From: CBDCYS01 sp965226245
GTDB lineage: Bacteria; Acidobacteriota; Terriglobia; Bryobacterales; UBA6623
Reading direction: 5' to 3'
Assembly: GCA_965226245.1 (NCBI GenBank)
Contig: CBDDCL010000015.1
Coordinates: forward strand, 6,572,001 to 6,636,000
DNA: 64,000 bases
In this document: piece by piece, positions 43,898 to 52,539 of the stretch
Layout of the letters: the number at the start of each line of letters is the position of its first letter
How positions within the stretch are numbered: the first letter of the stretch is position 1
Notes under the pieces: model-generated
Told to the model about the DNA's origin: nothing
Databases searched by the model: none
What the model saw: only the letters and a program-made list of their open reading frames with translations
Translations under genes and position numbers: made by a program

Positions 43898-45598
43898 TCA
43901 ATGGAATCGAAACAAGTACTCTACCACAGCCGCTTTGGTTTGATCGTGGGACGTGCTTTGTCTCTGATCGACGTCCCTGATTGAAGTAACCGCTTGGGCC
44001 AATCCAGCAAACACACGGGCTCGTCGCAAGAAATCACCGAGCTCCGGCTCGCCCACAGGGCTGATACTGGAGGCTGCTGCGCCATTGCAGGTCTTGACGT
44101 AGCCGCATTTGTACTCGTCGAACAACGCGTCAACTGTGTCAGTTACGTGTCGCGATGCGATGGCCGAACGATGCCTCAATACGGTGTTGATGAATGAACT
44201 CGTTGCGATTGCGAGGTCATAAGCGGGGTCTAGGACGACGACGTAGTCAAAATCGAACACTACCGGTTCGACTGGGTTCGAGGTCTTGACAAAGCAATTA
44301 AGCGGCGTGTAATCGAGGTGAGCCAGAGAACCTAGGCTGTGGACCGCTTGTACACTCCGCTCGGACACTTCTTCCCACAGCGCCAAGAGTTCAGGAGGGG
44401 AGTAGCTAAGAGCCGTTGGCAGACGTACCGAAGAAGTGGTGCTGGGGGTTGTCGTCGCGCGAAGCCGGCGGGCAATCCAGTTGCGATCACGGAGCCACGC
44501 TGCATATCGCCCAGCCCTAGGAAATCGTTCTAGGTGTTGGAAAGACCTAAGCGCGATTACCAGCGAATCGGTCGGGGAAGGAAAGCGACGCCGTGTGTAC
44601 AAATCTCGGGAAGCGGCGTGGAGCCGAGCCAGCGGCCCCACAAAGAGGTGGTTACCTCTTTGTCGCTGGAGGGACTCTGATAATAGCATATGTGATGGGT
44701 GACAGTCCTGGTGGATCAATACGCGGTCTGCGAGGATTTCGACGGGGTCGCCTGTGTCTTCGTCGGTACGGGGTGCCGTTTCGGCAGCGGAACAGCCTTC
44801 TGGATATAGGATCGGGATGATAGAGGTGGGACCTAGGCACAGTTCAAACAGCGCTGACGCGGCGGAGTAGATGGCAACAGCCTTTCTGGGTTCATGCCGC
44901 TGGAGAAAATGCCTCCCAAGGGGATCGTGGTAGCGGGCAACGTAGCTCGCCCGGCCTGTGGACAGGCGGTAATGGAGGTTGCAGCGCCCTCCGGGGAGAA
45001 CCTGTTTGACGTGGTCGGGGGACTGGAGGTGAGGAGCGTACCGCCTGAAGAAATCCTTCCAAACGTCCACATTTAGTAGGTGCGTCCGGGTCTCAGCCGA
45101 CCTCTTGCAGATGGACCATAAACGCTGCAAGTCGGTGTGGGCAGCCGCCGGGTAGGGCTGAGAACCGATCAACGTTAGGAGGGCTTTCATTCGCTCCGTG
45201 TCAATTCTCGCCGGGTCGGTCAGCGGAGCAAGCTCAGTTAATGGCTTGGGGAGAGCAGCAGTCAGCTGGTCAATCGCAGAACGAAAACGTGTTTCGTCCT
45301 GAAGTAGATCGTTGATAAACTGGCGGTGCGACCGCTGTCTTTCGCCCATCCGGGTCTCATCCGAGATTGTTCGTGTTGTTCCAGCGGCTTGCAGACCACT
45401 TGTGGAGGAATCAACCGTCCATTCAGCTGTCGACAGATTATGATAGCTAACAAGCTGGTCCGGTATCCGTCGAGACCTCGCGAAGAAGTCCGTTGCAGCG
45501 TGGACGGGCAAAACTGCGAAACGCGTTCCGAGAACGGAGCTGGAGCAAGCATAGAAGGCCGCCGAGGAAAGATTTTCTGTGAATTGGATCTGCTCCAA
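43898..45598 (-). CDS. Aminoglycoside-phosphotransferase-like (APH fold) protein
   Basis: A 566-residue protein. Two regions resemble the catalytic loop of APH/choline-kinase-type enzymes: DRVLIHQDCHPSHMLLS around residue 300 and, more convincingly, SLAHLDYTPLNCFV with FDFDYVVVLDPAYDLAIATS near 430-470 (family HxDxxxxN...D-F/D-D). The N-terminal ~200 residues also carry a lysine/nucleotide-loop-like VKQVLPGGRCNLHYRLSTGR and ASYVARYHDPLGRHFL. Substrate unknown. The true start is uncertain; an ATG at 45352 (MGERQRSHRQF) would drop an odd-looking leader. It is first in the operon with the IS-broken glycosyltransferase-like gene and divergent from the biotin carboxylase gene. Confidence 0.6.
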   Translation of the reverse strand: MEQIQFTENLSSAAFYACSSSVLGTRFAVLPVHAATDFFARSRRIPDQLVSYHNLSTAEWTVDSSTSGLQAAGTTRTISDETRMGERQRSHRQFINDLLQDETRFRSAIDQLTAALPKPLTELAPLTDPARIDTERMKALLTLIGSQPYPAAAHTDLQRLWSICKRSAETRTHLLNVDVWKDFFRRYAPHLQSPDHVKQVLPGGRCNLHYRLSTGRASYVARYHDPLGRHFLQRHEPRKAVAIYSAASALFELCLGPTSIIPILYPEGCSAAETAPRTDEDTGDPVEILADRVLIHQDCHPSHMLLSESLQRQRGNHLFVGPLARLHAASRDLYTRRRFPSPTDSLVIALRSFQHLERFPRAGRYAAWLRDRNWIARRLRATTTPSTTSSVRLPTALSYSPPELLALWEEVSERSVQAVHSLGSLAHLDYTPLNCFVKTSNPVEPVVFDFDYVVVLDPAYDLAIATSSFINTVLRHRSAIASRHVTDTVDALFDEYKCGYVKTCNGAAASSISPVGEPELGDFLRRARVFAGLAQAVTSIRDVDQRQSTSHDQTKAAVVEYLFRFH

Positions 45599-45704
45599 CT
45601 CGCCACTGGCGACATGGCGCCCACTTCCACCAGCGGTGCTACAATCGACCGTTGCCGGCGCGGATTCGGGCCGCCAAACGGTGCCCGAACAATCGAATCA
45701 AAGC

Positions 45705-47237
45705 ATGTTTCAGAAAATCCTCATTGCCAACCGGGGTGAAATTGCGGTGCGCGTCATTCGTACGTGCCGCGAGATGCAAATTCCCACCGTTGCTGTTTAC
45801 TCGGACGCGGACCGCACCTCGCTGCACGTTCGCATGGCGGAGGAGGCCGTCCGAATCGGACCCGCACAGCCGGCCGAAAGCTATCTCCATATCGATCGCA
45901 TCCTCGAGGCCGCCCGCCTGGTTGGAGCGGACGCGATCCACCCGGGGTACGGCTTCCTGAGCGAAAACCCGGCGTTCGCGAAGGCCTGCCGAACGGCGCG
46001 TGTCAAGTTCATCGGGCCAAGTCCGGAATCGATGGAGCTGATGGGCTCGAAGACCCGCGCACGCGAGGCCATGGAACGAGCCGGTGTTCCTGTTGTTCCA
46101 GGAACAACTCATGTCTTGCAAGACGAAGCCGAGGCCCTTGCTGTCGCGCGGCGAATCGGCTTCCCGGTGATGCTCAAAGCGGCCGCCGGCGGAGGCGGAA
46201 AGGGCATGCGCCTGGTTTGCTCCGAAGAAGAGCTCCCTGCGGCCCTCGAGCAGGCCCAAAGCGAGGCACGGGGAGCTTTCGGCAGCTCCGACGTCTACAT
46301 CGAGAAAGCGATTCTTTCACCCCGCCACATCGAGGTGCAAGTGCTGGCGGACGAGCACGGCCAGGTCGTCCACCTCGGGGAGCGCGAATGCTCGTTGCAG
46401 CGGCGTCACCAGAAAGTCGTCGAAGAAACGCCCTCCCCGCTGGTCGACAAACACCCCGAGGTTCGCGAGAAGATCACGGCCGCGGCGCTTCGGGTGGCGC
46501 GCGCGGCGGGCTACTGGAATGCGGGCACCGTCGAGTTCTTGATGGACAGCAACGCGAATTTCTACTTTTTGGAAATGAACACGCGGCTGCAGGTGGAGCA
46601 TCCGGTTACCGAGCTGGTGACGGGGATCGATCTGGTCAAGGAGCAAATATTGATCGCGGCTGGTGAAAAGCTGCGTTACCAGCAGAGTGACGTCCGCAAC
46701 CAGGGCAGCGCGATCGAATGCCGCATCTATGCCGAGGATCCCGAGAACAACTTCTTCCCTTCGCCCGGCCAAATCACCGCGCTGGAGCGTCCCTCGGGAC
46801 CGGGAATCCGCATCGACTCGGGCGCCTACAATGGCTGGACCGTTCCCATCGAATACGACCCGCTGATCGCGAAACTGGCGGCCTGGGCGCCGACGCGAGA
46901 CGAAACCATCGCCCGCCTTCAGGGCGCACTCGCCGAATACCACATCGGAGGAATCAAGACGACGCTCGGGTTTTTCAGAGAAATTATGAGTGATCCCGAT
47001 TTCCGCGCCGGGGATATCGACACCGGATTTATTAGCCGCTGGTTTGACAACCGTAAGGCTCGGACGAACAAGCAGCCCGCCGCTGGAGACCAAACCCTGC
47101 AGCCGGCCGGCGAGGAAGCCGTCGCCATCCTGGCCGCCGGCCTGCACTTTCGTCGCTTGTCGGCGCGGCAGCAGGTGAACTCAGCGGCGAACGGAAGCGC
47201 CTGGAAGGTTTTGGGGAAGAGAAATATGTTGCGGTGA
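45705..47237 (+). CDS. Biotin carboxylase subunit of an acyl-CoA carboxylase
   Basis: A 510-residue ATP-grasp enzyme that carboxylates biotin with bicarbonate and ATP. Features: the N-terminal FQKILIANRGEIAVRVIRTC, the glycine loop KAAAGGGGKGMRLV, HIEVQVLADEHG, the catalytic region GERECSLQRRHQKVVEETPS, and FLEMNTRLQVEHPVTELVTG. It is ~60 residues longer than AccC, with a C-terminal extension resembling acetyl/propionyl-CoA carboxylase alpha chains. ATG 45705 is chosen because the conserved start follows it; the longer upstream frame is atypical. The biotin carrier gene follows 116 bp downstream; no carboxyltransferase gene is in the window. Confidence 0.92.
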   Translation: MFQKILIANRGEIAVRVIRTCREMQIPTVAVYSDADRTSLHVRMAEEAVRIGPAQPAESYLHIDRILEAARLVGADAIHPGYGFLSENPAFAKACRTARVKFIGPSPESMELMGSKTRAREAMERAGVPVVPGTTHVLQDEAEALAVARRIGFPVMLKAAAGGGGKGMRLVCSEEELPAALEQAQSEARGAFGSSDVYIEKAILSPRHIEVQVLADEHGQVVHLGERECSLQRRHQKVVEETPSPLVDKHPEVREKITAAALRVARAAGYWNAGTVEFLMDSNANFYFLEMNTRLQVEHPVTELVTGIDLVKEQILIAAGEKLRYQQSDVRNQGSAIECRIYAEDPENNFFPSPGQITALERPSGPGIRIDSGAYNGWTVPIEYDPLIAKLAAWAPTRDETIARLQGALAEYHIGGIKTTLGFFREIMSDPDFRAGDIDTGFISRWFDNRKARTNKQPAAGDQTLQPAGEEAVAILAAGLHFRRLSARQQVNSAANGSAWKVLGKRNMLR

Positions 47238-47287
47238 CAGGGGCGCGATTGGCACGTCGGCGTTTCGGATTCTATCGCCCGCGCGTG

Positions 47288-47330
47288 AGCGTGGACTCCC
47301 GTCCACGCCTCTGTCGGGCCATCTGAAAGG
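47288..47330 (+). repeat. R3 dispersed repeat (copy c)
   Basis: GAGCGTGGACTCCCGTCCAC then GCCTCTGTCGGGCCATCTGA. It lies in the spacer between the biotin carboxylase and biotin carrier genes. Confidence 0.55.
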
Positions 47331-47353
47331 AACGCCCGCTCTGAAAGGAACAA

Positions 47354-47920
47354 ATGACAAGCGGTACTGCTGTTGCACCGAAGAAGGCGGACACGGCAGC
47401 GAAACCCTCCATTGACATGAAGCTGATCGCGCGCCTGGGAAACGCCGCCCACGAGCTGAGTTTGGGGCCGCTGGATGCCTCGAGTTCGGAGTGTCTCTTC
47501 GCGGTCAACTCCGTCGAAGGCAAGGCCGAAGTCGAAGCGGTCGGCCCGGGCGCCTACTCCATTCTGGTTGGAACGCGCAGCTACGAGGTTAAGATTGACG
47601 AGAGCGGCGACGACTTTGTTGTCGCCGTGGATGGCCGCCGATTCGAAATTGGCATCCAAGACCCCCGCCGGCCTCAGGGACGCGCCGGCGGCATCGATTC
47701 CAGCGGCTCGCGGGATATTGTGTCTCCGATGCCGGGCAAGGTCATCCGCGTGCTGGTGGGAGCCGGAGATGAGGTCCGCCCCGGACAGGGACTGCTGGTC
47801 GTCGAAGCGATGAAGATGCAGAATGAGATCAAGGCCCCCGGTGCCGGAAAGATCAAGACGGTTCACGTCAGCGAAGGAAGCGCGGTCGCGGCGGGCGAAG
47901 TGATGGTCGTTGTCGAATGA
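47354..47920 (+). CDS. Biotin carboxyl carrier protein domain subunit
   Basis: A 188-residue protein. The C-terminal ~75 residues are a biotinyl domain: IVSPMPGKVIRVLVGAGDEV, the biotinylation site EAMKMQNE (Lys154), and a closing GSAVAAGEVMVVVE. The N-terminal half (VEAVGPGAYSILVGTRSYEV) is the beta-rich region preceding the carrier domain in acyl-CoA carboxylases. It follows the biotin carboxylase gene and presumably serves the same enzyme. The DnaC-like gene starts 28 bp after its stop, suggesting one transcript. Confidence 0.9.
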   Translation: MTSGTAVAPKKADTAAKPSIDMKLIARLGNAAHELSLGPLDASSSECLFAVNSVEGKAEVEAVGPGAYSILVGTRSYEVKIDESGDDFVVAVDGRRFEIGIQDPRRPQGRAGGIDSSGSRDIVSPMPGKVIRVLVGAGDEVRPGQGLLVVEAMKMQNEIKAPGAGKIKTVHVSEGSAVAAGEVMVVVE

Positions 47921-47948
47921 GCCCGGGTTCTCAAGTGAGATTACGTTC

Positions 47949-48722
47949 ATGAACGCCGATCCGCGGTGCCCCCATTGCGAAGGGACCGGCTGGAAGCAGG
48001 TCGTCCGCGACGGCGTTGAAGCCGTCGAGCGCTGCCCCTGCCTGCAAGGGGTGCGCCAAGAAGCTCTGTTGGCGAAGGCCCGTATTCCCGAGCGGTTTCG
48101 CGAGGCGAGCTTCGATAATTTCTTCCCGCCGAGCCCGCGTGAAAACCCCACCGCGAATGAAGCGCTCACCCGCGTGATGCTCACCGCCAAGGGTTTTGCC
48201 CGGGAATACTCCCCCTCGTCCGCAAAGGCCGGCCTGATGCTCCAGGGGCCGCCAGGCGTCGGGAAAACTCATCTTGCTACCGCTGTTCTGAAAGAGCTGA
48301 TCGAGCGCGGCTTCGAATGCGCTTTTTTCGACTACCAAAACCTGCTGGACCGCATCCGGCAGAGCTACAACCCCGCCGCCGGGGCGGCCGACAAGCAGGC
48401 CTACCGCGCGGCTCTCGATACCGACGTCATCCTGCTTGACGATCTGGGCTCGCACCGCGTCACGGACTGGGTGGAAGATACCGTCACCGCGATCATCAAT
48501 CACCGCTACAACGCGCGCAAGGCGCTGATCGTGACGACCAACCTGCCCGATCCCGAGCCAGGCGGCACAATCACGGAGAAGGACCCCGTGTCCGGGCGAT
48601 ACAGCGTCAAAGATACCCTCGCCGACCGTATCGGATCCAGGGCCCGCTCACGGCTTTATGAGATCTGCAAGGTTGTCCAGATCCACGCCAAGGATTATCG
48701 CTTGAAGGACGCCGGGCGATAG
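47949..48722 (+). CDS. DnaC/IstB-like ATPase with N-terminal zinc motif
   Basis: A 257-residue AAA+ protein. The N-terminus has CPHCEGTGW and CPCLQG, a Cys-rich metal site seen in DnaC-like replication proteins. Walker A is LQGPPGVGKTHLAT, Walker B is VILLDDLGSH, and a sensor-I-like segment is LIVTTNLPD. It probably acts as a helicase loader or related ATPase. ATG 47949 is chosen because the zinc motif follows directly. It is not next to a transposase, which argues against an IstB role. Confidence 0.82.
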   Translation: MNADPRCPHCEGTGWKQVVRDGVEAVERCPCLQGVRQEALLAKARIPERFREASFDNFFPPSPRENPTANEALTRVMLTAKGFAREYSPSSAKAGLMLQGPPGVGKTHLATAVLKELIERGFECAFFDYQNLLDRIRQSYNPAAGAADKQAYRAALDTDVILLDDLGSHRVTDWVEDTVTAIINHRYNARKALIVTTNLPDPEPGGTITEKDPVSGRYSVKDTLADRIGSRARSRLYEICKVVQIHAKDYRLKDAGR

Positions 48723-48971
48723 ACGAGAGGTTTGCCGGAGGGCCTCTGCCGGCGCTCTAATCAGCCTCTTGACCGAACGATAGTCGATCAATCTTGAAAG
48801 TGACAGCCCGGCGTAACCGTTGGCGTAACCGGGCGCTACCTGGTCGGCATGTTTGCCAGAATCTGCTCGTGCCCGCGATTGAGGCCTTCTTCTGAGTGTT
48901 CTTGCTGCCCGGTTTGGGATGAGCGAAGTACGAGCGGAAGCGGCCCAAACGGAGCGGCCGCTGCAATTCCA

Positions 48972-50432
48972 CTACTGGTTCTTCACAGCCTGCAGCGCCG
49001 CCTGAATCTCCGGATCACGCCTTATCTCGATCTCGTCGCCTTTTTCCACGCCAAAGGCCAGGTTGAAGATCTCCTGCTTCAGCCGGTTTTTGATGAATTC
49101 AAGCGTCGAAGACCACTCCGACAGGCCCGGGCGAATCCTCCGCTCGGAAAGGAACAACTGGAAATCGTCGAGCAGCTCGGGCGTTACCTCGAACTCATCT
49201 GACACTTCGAGGCGCTTATCGCTGACCTGCTTGGCGAAATCAAAGAAAGAGTTCGTCGCCTCGATGACCGTCTCAAGCTCACTGAACGGCCGCGGATAAG
49301 TGATCTCGTCGGGCTCCACGCCGCCGCGGGGGGCCTCAACGCCGCCGCTGCCGTCTTTGGCGGCCGCCTCCTCGGGGCAAGGCGCAAGAATGAAAACCCT
49401 GCAATCTCCCAGCGGGCGCTGGATCGTGCGGCCCTTAGGAGCTAAGTACTGCGCGGTCGTTAGGGCAAGCGCCGTACCTTGCGAGAGGCTGAAAACGCTC
49501 TGAATGATCCCCTTGCCGAAGCTTCTTTCCCCCAAGATGGCCGCCCGGCCATTGTCTTGCAGAGCAGCGGCGACGAGTTCGGCGGCACTAGCCGTACGCG
49601 AATCGATCAGCACCGCCAGCGGGAACTTGTAAGGCTTCGCTTCGGGCGGAACGCTCAGTTCCTCCTGCGGGCCCTCACGGGCTCGGATCCACAAAATCCT
49701 CTGCCCCGGATCAAGGAAGTACGCGGCAGTCCGGACCGCCGCTTGGACAAGGCCGCCCGGGTTGCCTCGCAAGTCCAGCACCAGCCCTTTGAGACTGGCG
49801 CCGCCCAGCCCTTCAATCGCATCCTTCAACTCGCGGGCCGTTTGCTGCTCGAAGTTCCCCACTTTGATATGGGCGATGCCGTCCTCCAGGAAAAAGGCGC
49901 GCGTCACGCTGGGGTCCGCCATCTCGGCCGGAACCAGCGACATCGGAATCAAGCGGGTGAATGCCGGCCGCATGACCATCAACTCCGCCCGTTTTTGGCG
50001 CGATTGACCGAGCAGGCCAGCCAGTTGCTCGATCGTGAGTCGCGAAAGCTGATAGCCGTTGAGGGCGACGATCTCGTCGCCCGCCGTCAGCCCGGACCGC
50101 TCCGAAGGGCTGCCCGGAAGCGTCTGCAAGACGATGACCCGCCCGGGCAGCAACGAAAGCACGCTCCCAAAGCCCTTCTCGGTGGAGCGCTGCATCTCCT
50201 GGAGAGACTCGAACTGCTCCTTGTCGAGAAACGCTGAGTGGGGGTCCAGTGTGCGGACCATCGCGGGCAAGGCGCCGCGGTAAATGGCGTCCTCTGGATC
50301 GATCGGATCCGCCAGGTTCTTGTCAACGAGATTGAATACTTCGACGAATCGCTCAAGAGACTGCTCAAGCTCTTGGAGTGGATCCGCGTGGAGGCACGAA
50401 GCAAAGAGAAGGAGTGGAAGGAAATGCCGCAT
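48972..50432 (-). CDS. C-terminal processing peptidase (S41), secreted
   Basis: A 486-residue protease. A short signal peptide (MRHFLPLLLFASCLHA) directs export. A PDZ domain spans ~86-165 (GRVIVLQTLPGSPSERSGLT). The S41 catalytic core has LDLRGNPGGL, the nucleophile Ser282 in DSRTASAAELV and the general-base Lys307 in GERSFGKG. The C-terminal ~110 residues are helical and charged. These enzymes trim C-termini of periplasmic or envelope proteins. Monocistronic, with a spacer of about 250 bp from the DnaC-like gene. Confidence 0.92.
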   Translation of the reverse strand: MRHFLPLLLFASCLHADPLQELEQSLERFVEVFNLVDKNLADPIDPEDAIYRGALPAMVRTLDPHSAFLDKEQFESLQEMQRSTEKGFGSVLSLLPGRVIVLQTLPGSPSERSGLTAGDEIVALNGYQLSRLTIEQLAGLLGQSRQKRAELMVMRPAFTRLIPMSLVPAEMADPSVTRAFFLEDGIAHIKVGNFEQQTARELKDAIEGLGGASLKGLVLDLRGNPGGLVQAAVRTAAYFLDPGQRILWIRAREGPQEELSVPPEAKPYKFPLAVLIDSRTASAAELVAAALQDNGRAAILGERSFGKGIIQSVFSLSQGTALALTTAQYLAPKGRTIQRPLGDCRVFILAPCPEEAAAKDGSGGVEAPRGGVEPDEITYPRPFSELETVIEATNSFFDFAKQVSDKRLEVSDEFEVTPELLDDFQLFLSERRIRPGLSEWSSTLEFIKNRLKQEIFNLAFGVEKGDEIEIRRDPEIQAALQAVKNQ

Positions 50433-50617
50433 GCATTTGGCAAAACCAAAAGAGGCTAATTTTGATTATAGCGTCGGCTCGACTGGATCGAGACCCCGAT
50501 GATCCTAAAAACGGCGGTTGAATTGGCGGCTCAGGGGGCAAGTGGTTGATACTGTGGGTGATGTCGAAATCACGAGGCGCAATACAGCTTCACCCGCTGG
50601 GGGAGCCCCAAAATGCC

Positions 50618-50965
50618 ATGGCAAAGCAGAGCCGTGGCAGCCAGGCGCTGGACACCTACGGCGGCAAGGTGCATCTGCGCTGGGACGCCGGCGCGGCGGT
50701 GACCGCCTACGGGCAGATGCCCTACTTCATCGAGTTTCTTAAAACCGCCGGGTTGTTCGACGACTGGGTCGCCGCTTGTCCGCTCGACTACCGCAGCCCC
50801 AATGCTCCGGCGGTGCGCGACGTGTTGGGCGCCCTGCTGCTGAGCCTGCTGGCGGGACATCGCCGCTACGCGCACATCAGCTCGATCCGCGGCGATGGAG
50901 TCAACCCGGAATTGCTGGGGATGAGCAAGGTCGTCAGCGAAGACTCGGCGCGGCGGGCCTTTCAA
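50618..50965 (+). pseudogene. IS1380-like transposase, 5' part
   Basis: About 116 codons from ATG 50618 (MAKQSRGSQALDTYGGKVHL) to SARRAFQ, where the MITE begins. The predicted protein runs into PKNGSWTF and stops within the insertion. Segments such as NAPAVRDVLGALLLSLLAGH match the N-terminal region of IS1380/IS4-type transposases. Confidence 0.8.
50961..50965. repeat. 5-bp TSD of the nested MITE
   Basis: TTCAA, repeated at 51154-51158. Confidence 0.75.
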
Positions 50966-51153
50966 CCTAAAAACGGCAGTTGGACGTTCTAGCATTCGTT
51001 GTAACATATTGAAAGAACGTATCTTATGTGCTGATATTGCAACTGCGGAGCAATTGCAATCTTCACCCGCCGGTCCCCGATGACACTCGGGTCCAACTGA
51101 CGTCTCGTCACAAGGTTGGGGCGGTTCGAAGACGACTAACTGCCGTTTTTAGG
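50966..51153. mobile_element. 188-bp MITE nested in the IS1380-like transposase gene
   Basis: Both ends carry CCTAAAAACGGCAGTT in inverted orientation, identical to the right end of the surrounding element. It has no coding capacity. It is flanked by a 5-bp TTCAA duplication; deleting it with one TTCAA restores the transposase frame (ARRAFQ then RADEKACSSWLREHL). It is therefore a non-autonomous derivative that jumped into its own type of parent. Confidence 0.85.
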
Positions 51154-52313
51154 TTCAAAGGGCCGACGAGAAGGCTTGCAGCAGCTGGCTGCGCGAGCAT
51201 CTGCGGCGAACCTACGAGGCGCTGCTGGAAGAGCCCTGGATCCTCGACGTCGACTCCAGCGTCAAGCCGCTCTACGGGCGCCAGCAGGGCGCCAAGCGCG
51301 GTTACAACCCCAGCAAGCCGGGGCGCCCTTCGCACGTCTACCACACTTACTTCGTGGCCAACTTGCGGCTGCTGCTGGAAGTGGAAATGCAGCCGGGCAA
51401 CCAGACGGCGTCCTCGTATGCGCAGCCGCAGTTGTGGAAGTTTATCGACGGCTTGGAACCCGGGCAGCGTCCGGCGCTGCTGCGCGGAGATATCGGCTGG
51501 GGGACGGAGCGGATGATGCTGGGCGCCGCACAGCGCGAGCTTCCTTATTTGTTCAAATTGCGGCAGAGCCGGGGCGTGAAGGGACTGTTGGAGAGGTTGT
51601 TTCGCAGCGAGGAATGGGAGTCGGCGGGCAAAGGCTGGCAAGGCATCAGCACGGAGTTGATGCTGGAAGGCTGCAGCCGGTCCCGGCCGCTGGTGGTGTT
51701 GCGGCGCCAGATTCGCAACGATCTGGCCCTCACTCAGCCCGACCCGGCGGCGCCGCAACAGCTCTCGTTGGGGTTGGCGGAAATCGTCGGCCAGGGTGTG
51801 CTCTATGAGTACGTGGTGCTGCTGAGTTCGCTCGACGAAGAGGTGGCGACGATCGCGCAGCACTATCGCGACCGGGCGGACGCGGAGAACAACTTTGACG
51901 AATTGAAGAACCAATGGAGTTGGTCGGGATTCACGACCCAGGACCTGCTGCGTTGTCAGGTGCTGGCGCGCATCGGGGCGCTGGTGTACAACTGGTGGAC
52001 GCTGTTTACGCGGCTGGCGATCCCCGACAAGCATGGCGAGGCGATCACGACGCGTCCGCTGCTGCTGCACGGCATTGCCCGGCGGACGCGCCACGGCCAC
52101 CAAACCACGGTAACGATTACCAGCTTGCACGCCAGGGCGCGGCAGATGAAGGCGGCTTTGCAGCGGGGGAGCGCCTTTTTGCAATGGGTGCGAGCAACTG
52201 CGGAGCAGTTGACCCGAGCCCAACGCTGGCGACTGATTCTGAGCTGGATTTTCCGCCAATTTCTCCACGGCAGAGTCCTCGGCGGCCCCTTGTATGTCAC
52301 CGATGCCCCCTAG
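51154..52313 (+). pseudogene. IS1380-like transposase, 3' part
   Basis: About 385 codons in frame with the 5' part once the MITE is removed. The DDE triad is recognisable: D in ILDVDSSVKPLYGRQQGAKR, D in ALLRGDIGWGTE and E in DAENNFDELKNQW, with the family motif GYNPSKPGRPSHVYHTY. A separate ATG at 51354 could start a shorter 319-residue frame, but it would lack the first Asp. Confidence 0.82.
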
Positions 52314-52336
52314 CAACTGCCGTTTTTAGGTTGAAG

Positions 52337-52386
52337 CGCGGACTTCCGTCCGCGCCTCTGTCCGGCCGCCTGAAATTTTCTGCCAC
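52337..52386 (+). repeat. R3 dispersed repeat (copy d)
   Basis: GCGCGGACTTCCGTCCGCGC hairpin, then CTCTGTCCGGCCGCCTGAAA and TTTTCTGCCA; the fullest copy in the window. Confidence 0.65.
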
Positions 52387-52539
52387 AATCGACAGCATTG
52401 GGTCTAGGCGCTGACCTCACCTAGAAGTGATCACTCCACCGCCTTGGGGCTGGCGGCGAGGAATTGGGCAGCGGCAAGCCCGTGAAGCTGGGCCGTAACG
52501 ATCTTTGGAGGCTTGCTGGCCGCGTGATAAGCTAACCGC

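Larger units (their letters stand above)
50504..52331 (+). mobile_element. IS1380-like element interrupted by its own MITE
   Basis: The ends are inverted repeats: CCTAAAAACGGCGGTTGAAT on the left and the complement of CCTAAAAACGGCAGTTG on the right (52315-52331). No matching target duplication is visible (flanks ATGAT and TTGAA). The transposase gene inside is split at 50965/51154 by a 188-bp insertion with the same ends. Without that insertion the element would be about 1,635 bp. Confidence 0.8.

Noticed and set aside
46919..48190. A 423-codon minus-strand open frame
   Set aside because: Antisense to the biotin carboxylase, carrier and DnaC-like genes, which are well supported.
51108..52316. 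A 402-codon minus-strand open frame
   Set aside because: Antisense to the 3' part of the IS1380-like transposase, whose DDE residues are visible.
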